Origin: Pasteurellaceae bacterium
GTDB lineage: Bacteria > Pseudomonadota > Gammaproteobacteria > Enterobacterales > Pasteurellaceae
NCBI GenBank assembly: GCA_900756875.1
Contig: CAAELW010000119.1
Location: 1-14,391 of the forward strand
Direction of reading: 5' to 3'
Length of the DNA stretch: 14,391 bases
Positions 8,968-14,391 of this stretch are shown here, one piece after another (the stretch's first letter is position 1; every line of letters starts with the position of its first letter). The position numbers and the translations under genes are program-made. Under the pieces are notes generated by a model. The model worked only from the letters and a program-made list of their open reading frames with translations. It had not been told where the DNA came from and searched no databases.

Positions 8968-10005
8968 ATGAGCAAACGTAAACTAACGCAAAATCAAACT
9001 CGTCGAATTCAATCAAATAACGCGAAAGCCTTGCATCGCCACAAGAAGAAAGAAGTGGAATGGCAAGATGATATGCTAGGCGAAAGCCAAGATGGAGTAG
9101 TCGTTACGCGTTATTCGGTTCATGCAGATGTGGAAAATGCACAAGGCGAAATTTTCCGTTGTAATTTACGTCGTACACTTTCTAGTCTCGTGGTTGGAGA
9201 CAAAGTGATTTGGCGACAAGGCAATGAACAGCTTCAAGGCGTGAGTGGGGTGATTGAAGCTATTCACCCAAGACAAAATGAAATTGCTCGTCCAGATTAC
9301 TATGATGGGTTGAAACCGATCGCGGCCAATATCGATCGTATTATTATTGTTTCTGCCGTTGTGCCAGTACTGTCACTCAATATTATCGATCGTTATTTAG
9401 TGGTGTGTGAAAATGCGGGGATCGAACCTATTATCGTAGTTAATAAAGGCGATTTACTGGATGTCGAGCAAGAGCAGGAAGTGGAAAGCCAGTTACAGAT
9501 TTACCGTGATATTGGTTATCAGACCATTATCATTTCAGCTGAAACCGGAAAAAATATGGAAAAATTGACCGCACTTTTAAGTGATGGCACATCCATTTTT
9601 GTAGGGCAGTCAGGGGTTGGGAAATCCAGTTTAATTAACCATATTTTACCAACGGTCAATGCGCAAGTCGGTGGCATCAGCGAAACCTCAGGCTTGGGGC
9701 AACATACCACAACTTCTTCTCGTTTATATCATTTGCCGCAAGGCGGTAATTTGATTGATTCACCAGGCATTCGCGAGTTTGGCTTATGGCATTTGGAGCC
9801 AGATCAGATCACCAAAGGCTATCGTGAATTTCAATATGTCTTAGGCACGTGTAAGTTCCGTGATTGTAAACATTTAAATGATCCAGGCTGTGCGTTGCGT
9901 GAAGCGGTAGAAGCAGGTCGGATTTCACCAATACGTTATGAGAATTATCATCGCTTAATTGAAAGTTTAAGTGAGACAAAATCACAACGCCATTTTTCTG
10001 TGTAG
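8968..10005 (+). CDS. rsgA: Ribosome small subunit-dependent GTPase RsgA
   Basis: RsgA (YjeQ) is a late 30S maturation GTPase. The 345-residue form begins [13 protein letters not shown], like the H. influenzae protein. After an N-terminal OB fold come the circularly permuted G motifs: G4 as NKGD (159-162), then G1 GQSGVGKSS (213-221), the T-rich switch HTTTSS (246-251) and G3 DSPG (264-267). The C-terminal zinc knuckle is C295, C300, H302 and C308 ([14 protein letters not shown]). Start choice is uncertain. The conserved ATG at 8968 has no Shine-Dalgarno and is immediately preceded by an uptake signal. An in-frame ATG at 8908 has a good one. I prefer 8968 for conservation. An uptake signal at 9568 encodes LTALL. 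Confidence 0.95.
   Translation: MSKRKLTQNQTRRIQSNNAKALHRHKKKEVEWQDDMLGESQDGVVVTRYSVHADVENAQGEIFRCNLRRTLSSLVVGDKVIWRQGNEQLQGVSGVIEAIHPRQNEIARPDYYDGLKPIAANIDRIIIVSAVVPVLSLNIIDRYLVVCENAGIEPIIVVNKGDLLDVEQEQEVESQLQIYRDIGYQTIIISAETGKNMEKLTALLSDGTSIFVGQSGVGKSSLINHILPTVNAQVGGISETSGLGQHTTTSSRLYHLPQGGNLIDSPGIREFGLWHLEPDQITKGYREFQYVLGTCKFRDCKHLNDPGCALREAVEAGRISPIRYENYHRLIESLSETKSQRHFSV
9568..9576 (-). repeat. DNA uptake signal sequence
   Basis: TTGACCGCACTTTTA in rsgA, encoding L200-T-A-L-L. It is the last perfect copy before a 4.7-kb stretch without any. Confidence 0.9.
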
Positions 10006-10034
10006 TAGACAAATTACTGTAAATTAGGTATAAA
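10006..10034 (+). promoter_or_regulatory. candidate ptsH promoter P1
   Basis: TAGACA (10006-10011), 17 bases, TATAAA (10029-10034): five of six matches in both hexamers with ideal spacing. It begins right at the rsgA stop and would start RNA near 10041, giving a leader of about 120 bases before ptsH. Confidence 0.6.
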
Positions 10035-10047
10035 TTACCCCAAATTT

Positions 10048-10063
10048 CGTGACGTAGCTCAAG
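10048..10063 (+). promoter_or_regulatory. candidate CRP site upstream of ptsH
   Basis: CGTGA-CGTAGC-TCAAG fits TGTGA-N6-TCACA at 7 of 10 positions, flanked by A/T runs (AAATTT and GTTTTTT). Its centre (10055.5) would be about 60 bases before the P2 start, the class I spacing. This is a weak match and is inferred. Confidence 0.35.
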
Positions 10064-10079
10064 TTTTTTGTGTTTAGCC

Positions 10080-10108
10080 TTGATTATTGGGCATTTAATA
10101 GAGATACT
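10080..10108 (+). promoter_or_regulatory. candidate ptsH promoter P2
   Basis: TTGATT (10080-10085), 17 bases, GATACT (10103-10108): four of six matches each, spacing 17. A weak promoter that would need help, for which the CRP-like site upstream is a candidate. E. coli pts is also served by more than one promoter with CRP control. Confidence 0.35.
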
Positions 10109-10159
10109 ACAGCGGATTTATAGACTAAATTTTACAATTACTATAATAGAGGTAACATT

Positions 10160-10417
10160 ATGTTCTCAAAAGATGTAGAAATTACAGCTCCTAATGGTTT
10201 ACACACCCGTCCAGCGGCGCAATTTGTAAAAGAAGCGAAAGCATTTGCTTCTGATGTAACAGTGACTTCCGGTGGAAAAAGTGCAAGTGCGAAGAGCCTA
10301 TTTAAGCTACAAACCTTAGGCTTGACGCAAGGAACTGTAATCACCATCTCGGCGGAAGGTGAAGACGAACAACAAGCTGTTGAACATTTAGTAGCATTAA
10401 TTCCTACTTTAGAATAA
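10160..10417 (+). CDS. ptsH: Phosphocarrier protein HPr
   Basis: HPr is the small cytoplasmic carrier that takes phosphate from enzyme I and hands it to sugar-specific EIIA proteins. The 85-residue length is standard. The active histidine H15 sits in NGLHTRPAA and the regulatory-site serine S46 in [13 protein letters not shown] precedes the ATG by 7 bases. It is the first gene of ptsH-ptsI-crr, 154 bases after rsgA. The 79-base gap to ptsI holds a hairpin that may limit read-through. Confidence 0.98.
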   Translation: MFSKDVEITAPNGLHTRPAAQFVKEAKAFASDVTVTSGGKSASAKSLFKLQTLGLTQGTVITISAEGEDEQQAVEHLVALIPTLE

Positions 10418-10425
10418 TTTACGAT

Positions 10426-10459
10426 TAGCCATAGGATTTCTATTCTATGGCTATTGTTT
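10426..10459 (+). terminator. ptsH-ptsI intergenic hairpin, possible attenuator
   Basis: A perfect 9-bp stem, TAGCCATAG (10426-10434) with CTATGGCTA (10445-10453), has a 10-base loop and is followed by TTGTTTA. The T tract is broken, so it looks like a partial terminator or an RNA 3'-end stabiliser rather than a full stop. It would leave more ptsH than ptsI message. Confidence 0.5.
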
Positions 10460-10496
10460 ATCTAACCTTTAATAAATTATCTCGGAAGGTAAAAGT

Positions 10497-12224
10497 ATGA
10501 TTACAGGTATTCCAGCGTCACCAGGTATTGTTTTTGGTAAAGCCTTAGTATTAAAAGAAGAAAAAATTGTTCTTGATACGCAAAAAATTTCAGAAGATCA
10601 AGTTGAGGCAGAAGTTGCCCGTTTTTATGCTGGTCGTGAAGCGGCTGTTGAGCAACTTAATTCTATTCATCAACGTGCATTAAAATCCTTAGGTGAAGAG
10701 AAAGCGGCCATCTTTGAAGGCCATTTAATGATCCTTGAAGATGAAGAATTAGAAGAAGAAATTATTGATTATCTTCGTTCACAAAAAGTGAATGCGAGTG
10801 TGGCAGCAAGTAAAATCATCGATCAACAAGTTGAAATGTTGTCTGAAATTGATGATGAATACTTAAAAGAGCGTGCGGGTGATATCCGTGATATCGGTAA
10901 TCGTTTAATCAAAAATATTTTAGGTATGCACATCGTAGATCTTGGTGATATTGCCGAAGAGTCTATCCTTGTAGCTTACGATTTAACCCCATCAGAAACC
11001 GCTCAATTAAACTTAGAAAAAGTATTAGGTTTTATCACTGATATTGGCGGTAGAACATCTCACACCTCAATTATGGCGCGTTCACTTGAATTGCCGGCCA
11101 TTGTTGGGACAAATGATGTCACCGCGCGAGTGAATACGGGTGATTATCTTATTTTAGATGCCGTGAACAACCGTGTTTACGTGAATCCGACTCAAGCTGA
11201 AATCGATGAATTAAAAACACTAGAAGCAAAACTTGCTGAAGAAAAAGCAGAATTAGCGAAATTAAAAGATTTGCCTGCAGTGACTCTTGATGGTCATAAA
11301 GTCGAAGTGGTAGCGAATATTGGTACGATTCGTGATTGCGAAGGCGCACACCGTAATGGTGCAGAAGGGGTGGGTTTATACCGTACTGAATTCCTCTTTA
11401 TGGATCGCGATCAATTACCAAGCGAAGAAGAGCAATTCATTGCTTATAAAGAAGTGGTTGAAGCAATGGAAGGTCGTCTAGTGGTATTACGTACCATGGA
11501 TATCGGCGGTGACAAAGAGCTTCCATATTTAAATTTACCAAAAGAAATGAACCCATTCTTAGGATGGCGAGCGGTACGTATTGCCCTTGATCGTCGTGAG
11601 ATTTTACATGCACAATTAAGAGCAGTATTACGTGCGTCTGCATTTGGTAAACTTGCCGTGATGTTCCCGATGATTATTTCAGTAGAAGAAATTCGTGAAT
11701 TAAAATCTGTGCTTGAAACTTTAAAAGCAGAATTACGTGCGGAAGGTAAAGCATTTGATGAAAACATCCAAGTGGGTGTCATGGTTGAAACGCCATCTGC
11801 TGCAGTGAATGCGAAATTCTTAGCGAAAGAAGTGGATTTCTTCAGTATTGGTACAAACGATTTAACGCAATATACCTTAGCCGTTGACCGTGGTAATGAA
11901 TTAATTTCTCACTTATATAACCCAATGTCGCCTTCAGTACTTGGTTTGATTAAACAAGTCATTGATGCCTCTCATGCCGAAGGCAAGTGGACAGGGATGT
12001 GTGGTGAGTTAGCCGGTGATGAACGTGCGACCTTATTGTTACTCGGTATGGGCTTAGATGAATTTAGTATGAGTGCAATTTCTGTGCCACGTATTAAAAA
12101 ATTAATTCGTCATGTGAATTATCAAGAGGTGAAAGCCTTAGCTGATGAAGCATTACAAAAACCAACCGCTGCTGAAATTGAGCAATTAATTCAAGCTTTT
12201 TTAGCAGAAAAATCGTTAAACTAG
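10497..12224 (+). CDS. ptsI: Phosphoenolpyruvate-protein phosphotransferase (enzyme I)
   Basis: Enzyme I autophosphorylates from PEP and passes the phosphate to HPr, powering all PTS sugar uptake. It is 575 residues, the same as E. coli. The HPr-binding and phosphohistidine domains fill the N-terminal half, with the active H189 in [18 protein letters not shown]. The PEP-binding TIM barrel follows: [11 protein letters not shown] (292-302), [15 protein letters not shown] (331-345), ETPSAA (431-436), [15 protein letters not shown] (448-462), and the proton donor C502 in [15 protein letters not shown] precedes the ATG. The 59-base gap to crr shows no terminator, so crr is likely cotranscribed. 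No uptake signal occurs in this gene. Confidence 0.98.
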   Translation: MITGIPASPGIVFGKALVLKEEKIVLDTQKISEDQVEAEVARFYAGREAAVEQLNSIHQRALKSLGEEKAAIFEGHLMILEDEELEEEIIDYLRSQKVNASVAASKIIDQQVEMLSEIDDEYLKERAGDIRDIGNRLIKNILGMHIVDLGDIAEESILVAYDLTPSETAQLNLEKVLGFITDIGGRTSHTSIMARSLELPAIVGTNDVTARVNTGDYLILDAVNNRVYVNPTQAEIDELKTLEAKLAEEKAELAKLKDLPAVTLDGHKVEVVANIGTIRDCEGAHRNGAEGVGLYRTEFLFMDRDQLPSEEEQFIAYKEVVEAMEGRLVVLRTMDIGGDKELPYLNLPKEMNPFLGWRAVRIALDRREILHAQLRAVLRASAFGKLAVMFPMIISVEEIRELKSVLETLKAELRAEGKAFDENIQVGVMVETPSAAVNAKFLAKEVDFFSIGTNDLTQYTLAVDRGNELISHLYNPMSPSVLGLIKQVIDASHAEGKWTGMCGELAGDERATLLLLGMGLDEFSMSAISVPRIKKLIRHVNYQEVKALADEALQKPTAAEIEQLIQAFLAEKSLN

Positions 12225-12283
12225 ATACAAAAACAGAGTTTTACGTTAAAATACTAGCCATCTTTAATAGATAGGAGATTAAA

Positions 12284-12784
12284 ATGGGCTTATTTGACAA
12301 ATTATTTGGTTCAAAAGAAAACAAAACAGTGGAAGTCGAAATTTATGCGCCACTTTCTGGTGATATTGTGAATATCGAAGATGTACCCGATGTTGTTTTC
12401 TCTGAAAAAATCGTGGGTGATGGTATCGCAATTCGTCCAACAGGTAACAAAATTGTGGCACCTGTTGATGGTGTAATTGGCAAAATTTTTGAAACCAATC
12501 ACGCTTTTTCAATGGAATCAAAAGAGGGTGTTGAATTATTCGTTCACTTCGGTATTGATACCGTTGAATTAAAAGGTGAAGGATTCACTCGCATCGCACA
12601 AGAAGGTCAAAGCGTAAAACGCGGCGACACAGTAATCGAATTTGATTTAGCAACATTAGAAGCAAAAGCAAAATCAGTTTTAACACCAGTGGTTATCTCT
12701 AACATGGATGAAATTTCATCTATCGAGAAAAAATCAGGTGAAGTGATTGCTGGAGAATCTGTTGTTTTAAGTTTAACAAAATAA
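12284..12784 (+). CDS. crr: Glucose-type PTS enzyme IIA (EIIA-Glc)
   Basis: EIIA-Glc accepts phosphate from HPr. In enteric bacteria its phosphorylation state controls adenylate cyclase and inducer exclusion. The 166 residues include the amphipathic N-terminal anchor [27 protein letters not shown] (22-39), and the two active histidines H73 (TNHAFS) and H88 (FVHFGIDT), equivalent to E. coli H75 and H90. AGGAG lies 7 bases before the ATG. In H. influenzae the PTS transports mainly fructose and EIIA-Glc serves regulation of cAMP and competence. That role is inferred here from relatives, since no glucose EIIBC gene is in view. A strong terminator follows. Confidence 0.97.
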   Translation: MGLFDKLFGSKENKTVEVEIYAPLSGDIVNIEDVPDVVFSEKIVGDGIAIRPTGNKIVAPVDGVIGKIFETNHAFSMESKEGVELFVHFGIDTVELKGEGFTRIAQEGQSVKRGDTVIEFDLATLEAKAKSVLTPVVISNMDEISSIEKKSGEVIAGESVVLSLTK

Positions 12785-12802
12785 GATTTATAAACTAAAA
12801 GG

Positions 12803-12828
12803 TCCGCTTTAAATAAGCGGATTTTTTT
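12803..12828 (+). terminator. terminator of ptsHI-crr
   Basis: A 7-bp stem, TCCGCTT (12803-12809) with AAGCGGA (12815-12821), has a 5-base loop and is followed directly by seven T. It starts 18 bases after the crr stop. manA begins only 28 bases later, so manA needs read-through or a promoter that overlaps this element. Confidence 0.9.
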
Positions 12829-12856
12829 ATACTTATTCTTTTTAAAAAAGGTAAAA

Positions 12857-14056
12857 ATGATTTATCGATTAACTGGCCAAGTACAGCATTATGCATGGGG
12901 CGGAAAAAACTATATTGCATCATTGATTGGATTAAATTCAGCGAAAGATCAACCTTGTGCTGAGTGGTGGTTAGGTGCGCATCCATCAGCACCTTCTGAA
13001 ATTGAGAATGTAACAGGTAAACAATCCCTTATTGAATTTTTATCGCAAAATCCGACCGCTCTTGGGCAAGCAAGCCGTCAGCAATTTGGTGATGAACTTC
13101 CTTATTTGTTAAAGATTTTAGATGTTGAAAAGCCGTTGTCGATTCAATTGCATCCGACTAAAGCCCAAGCTGAAAAGGGCTTTGAAGCTGAAAATGCAAA
13201 AGGTGTGGCATTAACTGATAGTACTCGTACTTATAAAGACCAAAACCACAAGCCTGAAATGATGATTGCGTTATCAGATTTTTGGCTTTTACACGGTTTT
13301 AAAACAAAATCTCAAATGCTTGCTACATTAAATGCGCGCCCCTCTTTGCAACCTTTGGCTAAAAAACTCGACACACAAAGCCTTGCTGAATTTTATGCAG
13401 ATGTGATGTTGGCGGATCAATCAACGCTCGCAAATTGGCTATTACCTATTATTGAAGTTAATCAACAGTCTTATAAAAATGGTGAGTTGGGGCTAGATAA
13501 CCCCGATTATTGGGTGCTTTATACCATGGAAGCCATGGCGATTTCACCTAAAAAATTAGATGCCGGCTTGGTGTGTTTTTATCTCTTTAATATCGTGCAT
13601 TTAAAAGAAGGGGAAGGTATTTTCCAGGATGCAGGGATTCCTCATGCTTATCTTCGCGGGCAAAACGTGGAATTAATGGCTTGTTCTGACAATGTGATTC
13701 GTGGTGGCTTAACACCAAAATATGTCGATATTGTCGAATTATTAAAAATTGTGGATTGTCGCGAAGTAACACCTCAAATTATCTCAGCGGCACCTCAAAA
13801 TCAGTCAGAATTTACTTATAAAACGCCAGTAAACGATTTTGCTTTAGCTCAAATTCGTGTTGAACCACAACAACATACTGAATTGAATCTTCAAAGTGCA
13901 GGTATTTTGTTGGTGATGCAAGGTGAGTTGAAAATGCAAGAAAAATCAGCCGTACTTACCTTGAAACAAGGTGAGTCAGCATTCATTACAGCAGATTCTA
14001 ATGTTGAAATAATGAGTGAAAAAGGCGGTTATGCCTTCTTGGCAAAATTACCATAA
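12857..14056 (+). CDS. manA: Mannose-6-phosphate isomerase, class I
   Basis: ManA interconverts mannose-6-phosphate and fructose-6-phosphate, letting mannose enter glycolysis or supplying mannose for surface sugars. The 399-residue cupin protein shows the zinc ligands Q97 and H99 (SIQLHP), E134 (DQNHKPEM) and H263 (DAGIPHAYLRGQNVELM), with R282 in SDNVIRGGLTPKYVD. The N-terminus (HYAWGGKNYI) is typical. AAAGG stands 6 bases before the ATG. It follows the crr terminator by 28 bases; the position next to the PTS fits use of PTS-delivered mannose-6-phosphate, though linkage alone does not prove that. A near-miss uptake signal (one mismatch) lies at 13055-13063. No U-tract terminator follows it. 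Confidence 0.97.
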   Translation: MIYRLTGQVQHYAWGGKNYIASLIGLNSAKDQPCAEWWLGAHPSAPSEIENVTGKQSLIEFLSQNPTALGQASRQQFGDELPYLLKILDVEKPLSIQLHPTKAQAEKGFEAENAKGVALTDSTRTYKDQNHKPEMMIALSDFWLLHGFKTKSQMLATLNARPSLQPLAKKLDTQSLAEFYADVMLADQSTLANWLLPIIEVNQQSYKNGELGLDNPDYWVLYTMEAMAISPKKLDAGLVCFYLFNIVHLKEGEGIFQDAGIPHAYLRGQNVELMACSDNVIRGGLTPKYVDIVELLKIVDCREVTPQIISAAPQNQSEFTYKTPVNDFALAQIRVEPQQHTELNLQSAGILLVMQGELKMQEKSAVLTLKQGESAFITADSNVEIMSEKGGYAFLAKLP

Positions 14057-14063
14057 AAATTAA

Positions 14064-14079
14064 TGTGATAAGTATCACG
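14064..14079 (+). promoter_or_regulatory. CRP box 1 upstream of lacZ remnant
   Basis: TGTGA-TAAGTA-TCACG matches TGTGA-N6-TCACA at 9 of 10 positions. Its centre (14071.5) lies about 60 bases before the start predicted from the TATAGT -10, the usual class I place. Confidence 0.7.
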
Positions 14080-14082
14080 ATT

Positions 14083-14097
14083 TGTGAACTTATCACT
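14083..14097 (+). promoter_or_regulatory. CRP-like box 2, short spacer
   Basis: TGTGA-ACTTA-TCACT has both half-sites (the second with one mismatch) but a spacer of 5 instead of 6. Its centre (14090) is about 41 bases before the predicted start, the class II place. Together with box 1 it also forms one hairpin: GTGATAAGT (14065-14073) pairs with ACTTATCAC (14088-14096), and TCAC with GTGA inside it. Confidence 0.45.
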
Positions 14098-14124
14098 AGA
14101 TTAGTCGAAGATTTTAGGTATAGT
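14097..14124 (+). promoter_or_regulatory. candidate lacZ promoter
   Basis: TATAGT (14119-14124) is a five-of-six -10. The best -35 at suitable spacing is TAGATT (14097-14102, 16 bases), a poor match. A weak -35 with CRP boxes at class I and II positions is what an activator-dependent sugar promoter looks like. RNA would start near 14131. Confidence 0.5.
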
Positions 14125-14176
14125 GGCGTCATTCAGGTGCCCTTTTTTATGTGTCTAAATTGCATTGGGAGTTTTT

Positions 14177-14344
14177 ATGTTGTTGCCTCGCTATTTTGAA
14201 GATCCGCAAACCTTGCACGTGAATACCACACCACATCATGCTTATTTTATTCCTTTTTCTTCAACAGAAAGTGCGGTCAAAAATACAAGAGAATTTTCCC
14301 CTTGTTGCAAAAAGTCAGTGATATCAAATTCACTGGTGCAATGA
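14177..14344 (+). pseudogene. lacZ: N-terminal fragment of a GH2 beta-galactosidase gene (lacZ), disrupted
   Basis: A good ribosome site (GGGAG, 6 bases, ATG) opens a frame of 55 codons. Its first 30 or so (RYFEDPQTLHVNTTPHHAYF and IPFSSTES) look like the start of LacZ-type glycoside hydrolase family 2 proteins, which begin with an (N/D)P....hVN..P..AYF pattern and run to about 1,000 residues. Beyond about residue 35 the match stops and the frame ends at TGA 14342-14344, with further in-frame stops after it. From about 14280 the DNA instead encodes lacZ sequence on the opposite strand, which supports the identity and shows the gene is rearranged. The upstream CRP-type promoter fits a lactose gene. 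The family call rests on memory of the proteins, not on a search. Confidence 0.72.
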
Positions 14345-14391
14345 CTAATTTGGCTATAGCCTACAAATTGGTAGTTCACATAGACAAATAA
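14242..14391 (-). pseudogene. lacZ: Internal lacZ segment in reverse orientation (partial, enters from the right edge)
   Basis: Read leftward from base 14391 the minus strand is open for 49 codons to TAA at 14242-14244. About the first 36 residues (YVNYQFVGYSQISH, then TSEFDITDFLQQGENSLV) match the sugar-binding domain of GH2 beta-galactosidases, the region near residues 190-220 in E. coli LacZ (CNGRWVGYGQDSR, SEFDLSAFLRAGENRLAV). The family normally continues with VLxW.DGSYLEDQD; here it switches to FLTALSVEEKGIK and stops. So an internal piece of lacZ faces the N-terminal piece across a junction near 14278-14295. YVNY in place of the usual YVNG may be natural variation or decay. The gene's remainder lies outside the window. 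Confidence 0.75.
14269..14277 (+). repeat. DNA uptake signal sequence at the lacZ junction
   Basis: GAAAGTGCGGTCAAAAAT, reading ESAVK on the plus strand and LTALS on the minus strand. It lies where the two oppositely oriented lacZ pieces meet. Confidence 0.9.

Noticed and set aside
9320..9392. Three CGATCG sites within about 75 bases of rsgA
   Set aside because: They arise from conserved codons (for example ANIDRII and NIIDRY) and show no further structure.
10142..10147. Perfect TATAAT just before ptsH
   Set aside because: Transcription from it would begin about six bases before the ATG and lose the AGAGG ribosome site at 10148-10152; it is probably chance in AT-rich leader DNA.
14270..14391. 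A plus-strand frame open to the right edge (KRIFPLLQKVSDIKF...)
   Set aside because: It is antisense to the minus-strand segment with clear LacZ character; the plus-strand reading has no recognisable motif.

Overview
The window reads as chromosomal DNA of a Pasteurellaceae bacterium, most likely a Haemophilus of the H. parainfluenzae / H. influenzae kind. By hand count it holds eleven perfect copies of the Hin-type DNA uptake signal (AAGTGCGGT or its complement), where chance would give about 0.1. The DNA is AT-rich, and the protein sequences closely match the Haemophilus families I remember. No transposase, prophage, CRISPR array or defence island is visible.

Layout. Bases 1-94 are the 3' end of a 5S rRNA and its terminator. 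Converging on it is a tight minus-strand operon, tsaE-amiB-mutL-miaA-glnE (8058 to 218), with gaps of 11, 8, 1 and 3 bases and a strong hairpin after glnE. Upstream of tsaE is a tRNA-Gly(GCC) gene with its own TATAAT promoter and terminator, then orn (minus strand). rsgA diverges from orn. The plus strand then carries ptsH-ptsI-crr, a terminator, and manA. The last 335 bases hold a CRP-type control region and a broken lacZ.

How the genes work together. The left operon groups genome and RNA upkeep: t6A37 synthesis (TsaE), i6A37 synthesis (MiaA) and mismatch repair (MutL). It also includes septal wall splitting (AmiB) and glutamine synthetase control (GlnE). Orn degrades short RNAs, and RsgA matures the 30S subunit. 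The right block is the general PTS: EI and HPr pass phosphate from PEP to EIIA-Glc, which in enteric relatives sets cAMP level and so CRP activity. Candidate CRP boxes lie in front of ptsH and of the lacZ remnant. ManA feeds mannose-6-P into glycolysis. The order rsgA/orn/tRNA-Gly/.../tsaE/amiB/mutL/miaA mirrors E. coli, with glnE where E. coli has hfq.

The most unusual parts are three. (1) At the right edge, codons for the N-terminus of a GH2 beta-galactosidase on the plus strand run straight into an internal lacZ segment on the minus strand, as if part of the gene had been inverted, with the junction at or beside an uptake signal. (2) In amiB, an exact-period 231-bp tandem duplication adds a LysM domain, and each copy carries an uptake signal. 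(3) The upstream region of the lacZ remnant has two abutting CRP-like boxes that also form one hairpin. I did not find an entirely new system; the rest is conserved housekeeping DNA.
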